Positions 1 to 6,907 of a stretch of DNA of 10,011 bases are shown one piece after another; within the stretch, counting starts at the first letter, position 1, and every line of letters begins with the position of its first letter. The translations under genes were made by a program, and so were the position numbers. Source of the DNA: Desulfobulbus sp. (GTDB taxonomy: Bacteria; Desulfobacterota; Desulfobulbia; Desulfobulbales; Desulfobulbaceae); NCBI GenBank assembly GCA_011051825.1, contig DRKH01000009.1, positions 1 to 10,011 of the forward strand, in the 5' to 3' direction. A model generated the notes under the pieces. It searched no databases, was not told where the DNA came from, and worked only from the letters and a program-made list of their open reading frames with translations.

Positions 1-48
1 AATCGCCTGACCGCTGCAGCAATGGATATTGTTCTCAAATTGGGTTGA
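1..48 (+). CDS. C-terminal end of an unidentified upstream gene (partial)
   Basis: Reading from the first base gives 15 codons and a TGA stop: NRLTAAAMDIVLKLG. The run is open to the window edge and has the alternating hydrophobic and charged pattern of a C-terminal helix. It is too short to assign to a family. The 36 bases after the stop are AT-rich and lead straight into the repeat element starting near 85. No clear U-tailed terminator follows the stop directly, although a hairpin with five T residues lies about 280 bases further on. It could be a chance open frame, since 15 codons prove little. Confidence 0.4.
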   Translation, partial: NRLTAAAMDIVLKLG

Positions 49-170
49 CCTGCCCTTGTTTATTTAATATACAACGGGTACGAGCTGAACCCCGTACACG
101 GCACAGCCGTCAAGCTAACGCAAATTATCTATAATATCAAGGGCTAAGGATGCCGTAGGAACCCGCCCCC

Positions 171-187
171 GGAGTCTACGCTTACCT
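171..187 (+). repeat. 17-bp exact repeat, copy 1
   Basis: GGAGTCTACGCTTACCT occurs here inside the left repeat element and again, identically and in the same orientation, at 9841-9857 inside the right MITE-like element. Both copies are preceded by a C-rich stretch. The surrounding sequences are otherwise different. Confidence 0.8.
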
Positions 188-228
188 GCGGTCGATTGGT
201 GGCAAAAAGATAAACCGGTTTTGTGTAG

Positions 229-346
229 GGTGGGCACCGCCCACCAGCAGAAAGTGGGTTATAATAAGAGCTGCTTCGCCGGAAGGACGTTGCTCCATAT
301 AGAGTGCATGGGGTTCGGCAGCTTTTTTTGGTGGGCAATGCCCACC
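229..346. repeat. Inverted pair of REP-like palindromes (REPIN-like)
   Basis: Two short palindromes, GGTGGGC-ACC-GCCCACC (229-245) and GGTGGGC-AAT-GCCCACC (330-346), each have perfect 7-bp stems and 3-base loops. Their asymmetric flanks (GTAGGG before the first, CCCTTTTT after the second) show that they lie in opposite orientation, about 85 bases apart. An inner pair, AGCTGC (268-273) and GCAGCT (318-323), extends the pairing. This is the architecture of REPIN elements, which RAYT transposases mobilise in other bacteria. No RAYT gene is present in this window. Similar GTAGGGTGGGCA repeats are, to my knowledge, frequent in cyanobacteria and large sulfur bacteria. Confidence 0.6.
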
Positions 347-352
347 CTTTTT
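330..352 (+). terminator. Possible rho-independent terminator formed by the second REP-like hairpin
   Basis: The 7-bp GC-rich stem GGTGGGC/GCCCACC is followed on the plus strand by CC and five T residues (348-352). This could stop transcripts from the gene ending at 48 or from the repeat element, before the hemerythrin gene. The short U tract makes it a weak candidate, and the hairpin is primarily a repeat. Confidence 0.3.
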
Positions 353-467
353 GCTCCTGCCAATGACATTTATTCTTAGCTTGACGGCTATGCCGTACAT
401 GGTTCAGAAGCAGGTGATGACCCATCAGCTGCAAGGTGAAATAATTCCCCCAGGAGAAAAACGTGTC

Positions 468-878
468 ATGGTACCGACAATAAGCTGGACCCCGGAGATG
501 AGTGTTGATGTTGCCCTTATCGATGAGCAGCATAAAAAATTGATAGAGATAATAAATACCCTGAACAGCGCAATAGAGGAAAACGCCGCCACGCCTGTTC
601 TGGATCAGGTGTTTGACGAGTTGACGGAGTACACCCGAAAGCATTTTTCCACTGAAGAAGAACTCCTTGTGCGGGCGGAATATCCTCAAACCGTCGTCCA
701 CAAAGAGGAACACGACGGCTTTATCTACCAGTTGATTGCCTTCCGAAATGATTTTGAAAACGGCAGTGAAGTCGTTTCAACGAAAATAGTGGAGTTTCTC
801 TATGGGTGGCTGGTCAAACATATCCTGGGCAGTGATAAAGCCTACTGTGCGTCGTTACATGAAAAGGGGATTCGCTAG
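468..878 (+). CDS. Bacteriohemerythrin (single-domain, di-iron O2-binding protein)
   Basis: This is a 136-residue cytoplasmic protein of the bacterial hemerythrin family, which binds O2 (in some members perhaps NO) at a non-haem di-iron site and is thought to store, deliver or sense oxygen. All seven expected iron ligands are present: H22 (in DEQH), H59 and E63 (HFSTE), H78 and H82 (HKEEH), H118 and D123 (HILGSD). The length matches the family's usual 130-140 residues, and the N-terminal W-x-P-x-x-S-V-x-V-x-x-I-D-E-Q-H pattern is typical. The start at 468 is chosen because AGGAG lies 11 bases upstream and homology begins there. The frame stays open upstream to 351, but that part reads through the repeat element and is not protein-like. 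No signal peptide or fused signalling domain is present. The gene converges on the potassium channel gene, with the stop codons one base apart. Confidence 0.93.
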   Translation: MVPTISWTPEMSVDVALIDEQHKKLIEIINTLNSAIEENAATPVLDQVFDELTEYTRKHFSTEEELLVRAEYPQTVVHKEEHDGFIYQLIAFRNDFENGSEVVSTKIVEFLYGWLVKHILGSDKAYCASLHEKGIR

Positions 879-902
879 ATCAGGAAACCTTGAATCCTGA
901 TC
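878..902. terminator. Stem-loop between two convergent genes, overlapping both ends
   Basis: GATCAGGA (878-885) and TCCTGATC (895-902) form a perfect 8-bp stem with a 9-base loop. It starts at the last base of the hemerythrin TAG and contains the stop of the opposing channel gene (TGA on the minus strand, 880-882). Being symmetric, it can form in both transcripts. No U run follows directly on either side, so it may be a bidirectional 3'-end-stabilising hairpin rather than a classical terminator. Confidence 0.4.
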
Positions 903-2637
903 GACGTCGGCCCATCTGTCCGCCATATAGCTCCAGAAAACCGGCTTCTGCTTCCGTGGTACCGATAAGGATGATTTCATCATGCTTTTGAAAGCGTGTA
1001 GCCGGGTCAGGTCCGACTTTTTGTTCTCCGCTGCTGTTTATGGCTATAACAGTACAGCCGGTTTGCTCTTTGATACGGCTTTTGAGCAGGGCTTTTCCGA
1101 TGAGGGATTTCGGGACCGGGCAGCTGAAGATGTTGAGTCCTTCGGTGAACATGGACAGTTCGTTTGGTCTGAGGAAGTTGAGTATGCTGTTTGAGGCCAT
1201 GGAAGCTGACGACATAACAAGATCGGCACCGGCTCTGTACAGTTTGGAGACGGTTCTCTCTTCAATCGCCCTGCTTATAATCTCAATATCCGGTCGAAGT
1301 TGACGGCAGTAAAAGGTGAGATAGATATTCATGGCATCGTTATGGGTGGTGATCAAAACCGTATGCGCATTTTCTATACCGGCATTACGCAGGGTATTAA
1401 TGTCGGCCGCATCGCCAAGGATATAGTTATCCTGTGATTCCATAACAACCGCAGGCTTTTTTTCAATAAGGGTGTATTTGATATGATGGTTTTTCAGTGT
1501 TTCCGCCGCTGCCTGCCCGACACGACCGCCACCGAGTATCAGGGCAGGGCTGTTGTTCAGCTGCGGAGAACAGGCAGCATTGAATAACGCATCGTATTTT
1601 TGCAGTTGTTCCTTCGATCCGGCCAGGACCAGAACCATGTAAGGCGTGATAACCGTCTGCGGGCTCGGGTCTGAAAATTTTCCCCGTTCCCACAGGCCGA
1701 CAACGGTCAGGCCGGTTTTTTTTCGGATTTTTGTCTCTTCAAGTGTTTTTCCCTTAAAAGGTGTCCCGGAAGCAGGATCCTCGGCGATCAGGATGCGTCC
1801 AAAGTTGCCGATAACACTTGTGCCCATGCAGACCCCGCTTGTTCTTCGGGCAAGTCCCTGGCCAAGCATTTTTGTGAATTCAACCACATGGGTGTTTCCG
1901 GGGAATTCAAGAATATCTATGGAGTGTTCATTCTCGGCGTTGGTGACAATGGGAACGTTGTCGGTCAGCTCCCGGATGGTAAAGGCAATGGAGGTATTGG
2001 TCAGGTCGTCATTGGTGGTGACGACCAGCGCCGCCTTGTTGATCCGGAGCCGTCTGTAGGTTTCCGGATCATCAAGCTCACCGACCACCACATCATACCC
2101 CTGGTCATGAAGTTTCTGGGCCCGGTTCAGGTCCGGTATAACCAGGGCATAGGGATAATGATATTTTTTTAGTTTTTTGATCAGGTTTATTGTTATCGGT
2201 TCCAGGTGCGTCAGGATGATGTGCCCTGAAATCTTTTCCGGTAATTCTCTGGGGGTTCGAACCTTTTCCTGGGCGTCAAGCCATGGGGCATAGAAAAAAT
2301 GAACCAGGGTAAAGGGGAGCAGGATCAAGAGGAACACCACCCCGGAGAGAAGGACGATAAGAGTGAAAAACAGGCCCAGGTCGGTATGAAAAGTGATGTC
2401 GCCAAATCCGAGAGTGGACATGACGGTCAGCGACCAGTAAAAACCGGTAATCCAGCTGTATTCTCTGCCCTCGTATTGCATGAGGATATGAAAGAGTACG
2501 CTGTAGAGGCTGATAATACCGATGAGAAAAAACAGAAATTTGGAGAGGACGATCAGGTTTCTTCTCGTCCGTTGATTTTGCAGAAAATAAATAAAAATAG
2601 GAAGCGATTTCATGGTGGTAGGATCAGCAAAAACCAT
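880..2637 (-). CDS. Potassium channel with two tandem RCK (TrkA-N/TrkA-C) domains
   Basis: This inner-membrane K+ channel subunit has an N-terminal pore module and large cytoplasmic regulatory region. Residues about 29-52 are TM1, 61-82 the pore helix and selectivity filter with T75-LGFG-D80 (GFG instead of GYG, which is tolerated in K+ channels), and about 88-112 TM2. RCK1 starts near 138 and lacks the classical glycine motif (GHIILTHLEP). A TrkA-C-like segment follows at about 274-345. RCK2 starts near 364 with an intact nucleotide-type motif GGGRVG (369-374) and GDAAD further on, with a second C-terminal domain to the end. The 2-TM plus two-RCK architecture resembles GsuK of Geobacter, a ligand-gated channel. 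The start is uncertain: M1 (2637) and M9 (2613, giving MKSLPIFIYF) both lack a clear Shine-Dalgarno sequence, and M9 fits the family slightly better. It is the last gene of the minus-strand block. Confidence 0.88.
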   Translation of the reverse strand: MVFADPTTMKSLPIFIYFLQNQRTRRNLIVLSKFLFFLIGIISLYSVLFHILMQYEGREYSWITGFYWSLTVMSTLGFGDITFHTDLGLFFTLIVLLSGVVFLLILLPFTLVHFFYAPWLDAQEKVRTPRELPEKISGHIILTHLEPITINLIKKLKKYHYPYALVIPDLNRAQKLHDQGYDVVVGELDDPETYRRLRINKAALVVTTNDDLTNTSIAFTIRELTDNVPIVTNAENEHSIDILEFPGNTHVVEFTKMLGQGLARRTSGVCMGTSVIGNFGRILIAEDPASGTPFKGKTLEETKIRKKTGLTVVGLWERGKFSDPSPQTVITPYMVLVLAGSKEQLQKYDALFNAACSPQLNNSPALILGGGRVGQAAAETLKNHHIKYTLIEKKPAVVMESQDNYILGDAADINTLRNAGIENAHTVLITTHNDAMNIYLTFYCRQLRPDIEIISRAIEERTVSKLYRAGADLVMSSASMASNSILNFLRPNELSMFTEGLNIFSCPVPKSLIGKALLKSRIKEQTGCTVIAINSSGEQKVGPDPATRFQKHDEIILIGTTEAEAGFLELYGGQMGRRRSGFKVS

Positions 2638-2752
2638 AAATCTTATGCGGTTGCATTCGGCCGCAGGTTGAGCTGCCGACCAGCATGAGGGAGCGAGGCC
2701 CTGCCTCTATCTGTTTGTAGCCGGTGTTATCCATTGCTGTCTGTGCCGATGA

Positions 2753-3424
2753 TTATCTGTCGGTTTTACGTTTGTTCTCCGGGTGTTCCCGACATCGCTT
2801 TTGATAATGCGTAATCAGTTCCGTTACCCCTTCGGGGGTGTCAACGATATGAAACAGGTCAAGGTCGTTCTCCTTGATACAGTGATGGCGGAGCATGCTC
2901 TCCTTGAGCCAGTCCACCAGGCCCTGCCAGTAGCTGCGGTTGTAAAGAATTACCGGAAAATGACGGATTTTGCCGGTCTGGATCAGGGTCAGAGATTCAA
3001 AAAGTTCATCCATAGTACCAAAGCCGCCCGGAAAGATCACGTAGGCCATGGCATATTTAACAAACATCAGTTTGCGGACGAAAAAATATCGAAAGGAGAG
3101 GTTCAGGTTCTGAAAGTTGTTCGGGGTCTGTTCGTGGGACAACTGGATATTGAGTCCGACCGAGGTGCCGCCGGCCTCAATGCAGCCACGGTTTGCAGCC
3201 TCCATGATCCCCGGACCTCCGCCGGTAATGACGGTCAGGCCTTTTCCGGTCAGTTGACGCGCGGTTTCGTAGGCGGCCGTGCAAAAAGAGTTTTGCTCAT
3301 CAAAACGGGCACCGCCGAATATCGTAACGGCCGGGCCGAGTTCGTTTAGGGTCTCTATACCGTCAATCAGCTCTGACTGAATCCGAAAAATGCGCCAGGC
3401 CTCGGATGTTTTCAGGTCGTCCAT
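2753..3424 (-). CDS. LOG-family protein (TIGR00730; nucleoside 5'-monophosphate phosphoribohydrolase type)
   Basis: This 223-residue cytoplasmic Rossmann-like protein belongs to the LOG family, often mis-annotated as lysine decarboxylase. Characterised members cleave the ribose-base bond of (cytokinin) nucleoside 5'-monophosphates; bacterial relatives such as PpnN act on purine nucleotides. The hallmark motifs are GGGPGIMEAANRG (68-80), R117-K118 and PGGFGTMDE (132-140), corresponding to the family signature PGGxGTxxE. The start at 3424 is chosen because AAGGAG lies 3 bases upstream and MDDLKTSEAWRIF is a typical beginning. The frame remains open to 3553, but the extra 43 residues are not family-like and would reach the end of rarD. 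It lies 125 bases downstream of rarD and 115 upstream of the channel gene, all in the same direction. The natural substrate cannot be told from sequence. Confidence 0.88.
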   Translation of the reverse strand: MDDLKTSEAWRIFRIQSELIDGIETLNELGPAVTIFGGARFDEQNSFCTAAYETARQLTGKGLTVITGGGPGIMEAANRGCIEAGGTSVGLNIQLSHEQTPNNFQNLNLSFRYFFVRKLMFVKYAMAYVIFPGGFGTMDELFESLTLIQTGKIRHFPVILYNRSYWQGLVDWLKESMLRHHCIKENDLDLFHIVDTPEGVTELITHYQKRCREHPENKRKTDR

Positions 3425-3549
3425 GGTCTCCTTGTCTTCTATACCTGTGGTGCAGCTTAACAGGTGTATCTGTAATATAAATCCGATCAATCGTAAACCG
3501 CGTCGTGAATCAGGCTCCATGCAATCTGGTCGAGCGCTTGCCGGAAAAG

Positions 3550-4467
3550 TCACCCGTTCCCTGTCAATCGGTTCTTCTGCTGAAATCGCTGATGGATATT
3601 TTCACTTGTATACAGGGCCAGTGCGGCCCATATTATTGCAAAACCGATGAATTTTTCAGGTGGAAACGGCTCTCTGAAGATCAGCAGACCGATCAGAAAC
3701 TGGAGGGTCGGAGCCAGGTATTGCAGGAGCCCGATGGCGGTCATAGTGATGCGCTGAGCTCCGAAAACAAAGAGGAGCAGAGGCAGGGACGTAACAAGAC
3801 CGGAGGCAATGAGCAGCAGGGTAATCTGTGGTCCGCAGGTAAACAGATGCGATTGTCCCTGCCGGGCGAAAAAGATAAGCGCGATACCGGCAGGAATTGA
3901 AAGAAGGCCGGTTTCAAAAACCAGTCCTTCAAGAGAGGGCAGAGCGGCGGTCTTGCGTAACAGGCTGTAACAGGCAAAGGTGATGGCGAGGGTGAGGCCT
4001 ATCCAGGGAAATTGACCATAAGAAAAGGTCAGGTAGAGGACCCCGAGCAGGGCAACAAACAGGGCCGCCCACTGCCCGGAGCGCAGGGGCTCTTTAAGGA
4101 AAAGAACGCCGAATAGAACTGCAATCAGCGGGTTGATAAAATAGCCCAGGCTGGATTCGACAATGTAGCCTGCGTTTACGGCCCAGATGTAGACCAGCCA
4201 GTTGGAGCCAAGCAGGGTTGCTGTTGCTGCAAAGGTTGCCAGGGTCCGCAGGTCGGAAAATGCCTTGAAAAGAACTGCTGATTTTCTCTGGATCAGCAGC
4301 AGGATCAGCGAGAACAGGAAGGACCAGACAATCCGGTGACAGATAATCTCATACGAGGGGACAATGGCCAGCGCCTTCCAGTAGATGGGGAGGACGCCCC
4401 ACATGGCATAGGCACAGAAGGCAGCAGAAAGGCCCTGTTTTTTTCCAGGTAATATACGCTTGTTCAT
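3550..4467 (-). CDS. rarD: RarD-type EamA/DMT-family transporter
   Basis: This 305-residue polytopic inner-membrane protein of the drug/metabolite transporter superfamily has about ten hydrophobic segments arranged as two EamA repeats (roughly 11-145 and 155-290). Signature stretches of the RarD subgroup are visible: the first helix AYAMWGVLPIYWKAL, HRIVWS near residue 45, and SNWLVYIWAVN near 89-99. The length fits the usual value of about 295-300. The family name comes from a chloramphenicol-sensitivity annotation; the transported substrate is unknown. The ATG at 4467 has only a weak GGGA upstream. A TACCGGG heptamer occurs twice in the short leader (minus strand). The gene sits about 100 bases after the cytochrome gene, with a possible weak terminator between, so it may be transcribed from its own promoter or by read-through. 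Confidence 0.9.
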   Translation of the reverse strand: MNKRILPGKKQGLSAAFCAYAMWGVLPIYWKALAIVPSYEIICHRIVWSFLFSLILLLIQRKSAVLFKAFSDLRTLATFAATATLLGSNWLVYIWAVNAGYIVESSLGYFINPLIAVLFGVLFLKEPLRSGQWAALFVALLGVLYLTFSYGQFPWIGLTLAITFACYSLLRKTAALPSLEGLVFETGLLSIPAGIALIFFARQGQSHLFTCGPQITLLLIASGLVTSLPLLLFVFGAQRITMTAIGLLQYLAPTLQFLIGLLIFREPFPPEKFIGFAIIWAALALYTSENIHQRFQQKNRLTGNG

Positions 4468-4525
4468 TACAGGATCCCGGTAGAAGAAACCCGGTACTGA
4501 ACATGGTTTGCAGGGAAATGCAAGG

Positions 4526-4557
4526 AAAAGGGGCAGGGAAATACTTTCAGGCCCTGC
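4526..4557 (-). terminator. Possible weak intrinsic terminator after the cytochrome gene
   Basis: On the minus strand GCAGGG and CCCTGC (arms at 4552-4557 and 4533-4538) form a 6-bp GC-rich stem with a 14-base loop. It is followed by CCCC and four T residues. The large loop and short T run make it a partial terminator or attenuator at best. It lies 12 bases past the cytochrome stop and 58 bases before rarD. Confidence 0.3.
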
Positions 4558-4569
4558 GGATGAAGAGAA

Positions 4570-4911
4570 TTATTTGTCCAGCCCGCAGAGAGCGAGTACG
4601 GCGGCATCACGGCCGGAGAAGCATTGAACAAGAGTTTCCTGCTGTTCCCTGCTCAGTTCCGTACCATGTCTGATCATGCCCTTTATCGTGCGTTTCCAGG
4701 AACGCTTGCCTTTCTTTTTTTTCATTTTCTGGCAGATTCTGGTTTCAAAATGACAGGAGAGGCATTTGCCGTTTACCAGGGATTCGCAGGTTTCCTCTGC
4801 CCGGGAAGGTTCGGCAACAACAAGCAGCAATGTCATGACCGCAACAACAGCTATGCCTGTTGAAAAGAGGGCAGGGAAGAATGAACGTTGGCTAGTCAAA
4901 AGTTGAACCAT
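4570..4911 (-). CDS. Small secreted mono-haem c-type cytochrome-like protein
   Basis: This protein is 113 residues long. A hydrophobic segment (about 12-33) ending in EPSRA with the predicted cut after A38 gives a Sec-type signal peptide. The mature part of about 75 residues is periplasmic. C50-L-S-C53-H54 is a CxxCH haem-attachment site. The region SWKRTIKGMIRHG (71-83) resembles the W-x-x-T-x-x-x-M segment of small electron-transfer cytochrome domains, so M79 could be the sixth haem ligand; this is inference. Additional cysteines (42, 60, 97, 109) might form disulfides, and the KKKK/KR-rich stretch makes the domain strongly basic. No Shine-Dalgarno is present, and the ATG lies inside the last codons of the GGDEF gene (16-nt overlap), so translation is probably coupled to it. 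The partner and specific function are unknown. Confidence 0.72.
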   Translation of the reverse strand: MVQLLTSQRSFFPALFSTGIAVVAVMTLLLVVAEPSRAEETCESLVNGKCLSCHFETRICQKMKKKKGKRSWKRTIKGMIRHGTELSREQQETLVQCFSGRDAAVLALCGLDK

Positions 4912-6461
4912 TTTTTCTTTTTATTGGAGCTGTACATGGCGACACGGTTGCGGCCGTTTCCTTTGGCATGATACAGGGCCTCGTCTGCCAGGCCGATGAA
5001 CTCGTTTTTCTTGAAATCCCGGCCCGAGGGTCGGGCACTGGCCACCCCGATACTGATGGTTACCCTGTACACCGACTCGCCGTCGTCAAAGTCAAAGTTT
5101 TCCACCTCGGAACGGATTTTTTCTGCGACAATTTTTGCTTCTTCCGGTTCGGTCTCCGGCAGGACAAAGATAAATTCTTCACCACCATAGCGGGCGATCA
5201 GGTCATATTCACGGATATTTTCCTTGCAGACCCGGCAGAATTCCTTGAGGATAAAATCGCCGGTCTGGTGGCCGTAGGTGTCATTGAATTTTTTAAAATG
5301 ATCAATGTCGGCCAGCAGGATGGAAATGGTCCGTTCATTGCGGATGGACCGGTTGATTTCCTGATCAAGAAAATTTTGAAAGAAGCGGTGGTTGTTGATC
5401 TCGGTCAATCCGTCAATATTGGCAAGGTTTTCCAGCAGTTTGTTTTTCTGTTCAAGTTCCCTGGTCAGCTTCTCCAGTTCCATCTTGGACTGAATCAGTT
5501 CGCGGTTCATCTCCTCATACGACAAATTCAGCAGACTGAGCTTGAGATTGGCCTCCTGGAGGATTTCTTCAACCGATTTTGTCGGCGGCATTTTCAGGCC
5601 GAAATACTCGGCGGTTTGATCAACCAGGCTGTGGACTTTTTTGAGGATTTTGTTAATGGCAAGAACCTTGAGGCCAAGTCGCTTTTTTGCTTCGCTCCTG
5701 AATTGTTTGTGGTACTTTTCCGGACTGTCCGAATAGAGAATCTGAATCAGAAGATCAGCCAGGTAAATGGCGTTGATGCTGCGGCTGACCGCTTTGTCTC
5801 CATTGGTATACTCGCTTGGTTTATGATGAAAGCGGATGGGTTGCAGCAGTGTTTTTGGAAAGCCCCAGTGTTCGGCAACCGCATAACCGATTGAACTGTG
5901 CTGCGCTCCGATCAGCTCTTCTTCAACCGTGCTTTCCGAGAGTTCCCCATTTTCGGCCACCCGGGCAAGGACCTGATTATAGAGATCAGGCAAGGTTGAG
6001 GCAAACAGCAGCTGACCGATATTTCGCAGCAGAGCTGATATGAAAATTTCCTCGGTGTCGGCACCGGGGATCTGCTCCAGGATGAGCTTGGCAGCAACGG
6101 CACCGGCCAGGGATTTCTCCCAGAACTGTACATAATTAAAAGAAGAACCATTTTTGTCTTTTCCCCTTATGGAGAGAAACGAAAAGGAAAGGACAAGACT
6201 GCGCACGGCATTGGTGCCAAGGATGGAAACCGCCTGATTGATTGAGCTGATCTGTTGAGGGAAGGAGTAGAATGCAGAGTTCGAAACCTTAAGGATTTTT
6301 GCCGACAGCGCCATATCTTTGCTGATCAGGTCGGCTATATCGGTCAGTGTCGTGTCCTCCTGTCCTGTCAGCATAATAAGCTTTGAGGCAACTATGGGCA
6401 GGGTAGGCAGATCTTCTGATTGAAGAACTGTCTGCAGAACCTCTTCTCGGCTCATTGTCAT
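4896..6461 (-). CDS. HDOD-GGDEF protein, probable diguanylate cyclase
   Basis: This is a 521-residue soluble signalling protein. The N-terminal HDOD domain (about 17-215; LPTLPIVASKLI, ISKDMALSAKILKVSNS) belongs to a HD-like family without catalytic metal ligands; here RNIG (146-149) stands where HD-GYP proteins have HDIG. A helical linker follows, with a likely coiled coil at about 296-348. The C-terminal GGDEF domain (about 345-510) contains IDGLTEINNHRFF, DIDHFKKFND, the active-site variant GGEEF (426-430), and an allosteric I-site R417-E-Y-D420 five residues before it. It therefore looks like an active, product-inhibited c-di-GMP synthase. The start at 6461 (MTMSREE) has GGAG 12 bases upstream; M3 is an alternative. 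It leads the minus-strand block, overlaps the cytochrome gene at its 3' end, and has a plausible sigma-70 promoter upstream. Confidence 0.93.
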   Translation of the reverse strand: MTMSREEVLQTVLQSEDLPTLPIVASKLIMLTGQEDTTLTDIADLISKDMALSAKILKVSNSAFYSFPQQISSINQAVSILGTNAVRSLVLSFSFLSIRGKDKNGSSFNYVQFWEKSLAGAVAAKLILEQIPGADTEEIFISALLRNIGQLLFASTLPDLYNQVLARVAENGELSESTVEEELIGAQHSSIGYAVAEHWGFPKTLLQPIRFHHKPSEYTNGDKAVSRSINAIYLADLLIQILYSDSPEKYHKQFRSEAKKRLGLKVLAINKILKKVHSLVDQTAEYFGLKMPPTKSVEEILQEANLKLSLLNLSYEEMNRELIQSKMELEKLTRELEQKNKLLENLANIDGLTEINNHRFFQNFLDQEINRSIRNERTISILLADIDHFKKFNDTYGHQTGDFILKEFCRVCKENIREYDLIARYGGEEFIFVLPETEPEEAKIVAEKIRSEVENFDFDDGESVYRVTISIGVASARPSGRDFKKNEFIGLADEALYHAKGNGRNRVAMYSSNKKKKWFNF

Positions 6462-6517
6462 TGTCGTGCTTGGCTCCAGGGAAAAGCATGAGAGATTGTA
6501 GTTGATAAGGATAGGTA

Positions 6518-6547
6518 ACTATATATCATTTTTCCCTTTCACTTCAA
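6518..6547 (-). promoter_or_regulatory. Putative sigma-70 promoter of the HDOD-GGDEF gene
   Basis: On the minus strand TTGAAG (6542-6547) and TATAGT (6518-6523) are separated by 18 bases. They match the -35 consensus at 4 of 6 and the -10 consensus at 5 of 6 positions. Transcription would start near 6511, giving a leader of about 50 bases. It is the best candidate in the 465-nt spacer, but is based only on hexamer matching. Confidence 0.4.
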
Positions 6548-6769
6548 GGAAGGTTTTCTCTTTTGGGAAAAAAGTTGCAGTAAGACCGGCTCTACCTTTT
6601 GGTTTTTCGGTTTGAAGGCTGTGTTCCTGGTCGTGACCGGAACCTGAAACGCCTGAAGCCTGCATTTATCTGCCCAGATCCCGGACGGTTGTCGACTTGC
6701 AGCTTTGCGGAACAGAATAACGTATACATACATCTACCTGATTACGTACAAAGCTCAGCTTTTCACAAA

Positions 6770-6907
6770 TCAGGGATAACATCGCTTGTTCATCCGGATT
6801 GCAGAACCCCGTAAATTCATCACAAATTCGCTTGGTTCATAATAACCTTGGTATTCAGCGATGGTATCCCTTGTATCAGGCTGAGGATTGTAGGTAATCA
6901 GATACAT
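6770..6907 (-). CDS. Possible small ORF of 45 codons downstream of the KamA-family gene
   Basis: A reading frame starting 20 bases after the KamA-family stop runs for 45 codons (beginning MYLITYNPQPDTRDT, ending NKRCYP) to a TGA. Its composition is protein-like, with few rare residues, but it has no Shine-Dalgarno sequence, and a frame this long arises by chance fairly often. Its ATG sits in the loop of a perfect 7-bp hairpin (6898-6915). A second minus-strand frame (6539-6733) starts inside a near-identical copy of the same 14-mer. I recognise no family. It could be a short real gene, a gene remnant, or noise; the rest of the 6462-6926 spacer shows no convincing gene on either strand. Confidence 0.15.
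   Translation of the reverse strand: MYLITYNPQPDTRDTIAEYQGYYEPSEFVMNLRGSAIRMNKRCYP

Larger units (their letters stand above)
85..406. repeat. MITE-like element with imperfect terminal inverted repeats
   Basis: The left arm (85-118, starting CTGAACC and ending AGCCGTCAAGCTAA) is matched by the reverse complement of 375-406. The arms share CTGAACC, GTAC, GGCA and the 14-mer AGCCGTCAAGCTAA, with a 2-base indel and a few mismatches. The enclosed 250 or so bases have no convincing gene; open frames here are chance readings through GGGTGGGCA repeats. No target-site duplication is visible at the outer edges, so the true boundaries are uncertain. The structure fits a non-autonomous transposable element or the decayed ends of an insertion sequence. 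I cannot assign a transposase family. It lies in the leader of the hemerythrin gene and fills most of the gene-free stretch 49-467. Confidence 0.6.

Noticed and set aside
351..467. N-terminal extension of hemerythrin by 39 residues
   Set aside because: It starts inside the repeat element, is not family-like, and the ATG at 468 has a good AGGAG and the expected family length.
144..713. Long minus-strand open frame (189 codons) across the repeat island and hemerythrin
   Set aside because: It is antisense to a well-supported hemerythrin with all iron ligands, and its remainder reads through GGTGGGC repeats; such frames are typical by-products of these repeats.
3425..3553. N-terminal extension of the LOG-family protein
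   Set aside because: The extra residues have no family similarity, would overlap the rarD stop, and AAGGAG precedes the ATG at 3424.
4896..4925. Programmed -1 frameshift at the A-rich end of the GGDEF gene fusing it to the cytochrome
   Set aside because: The cytochrome frame is indeed -1 and lies at an A run, but no proper slippery heptamer is in register, and a fusion would bury the signal peptide inside a cytoplasmic protein. Translational coupling is simpler.
4968..5894. 308-codon plus-strand open frame opposite the HDOD-GGDEF gene
   Set aside because: It is antisense to a gene with intact HDOD and GGDEF motifs; it has no independent support.
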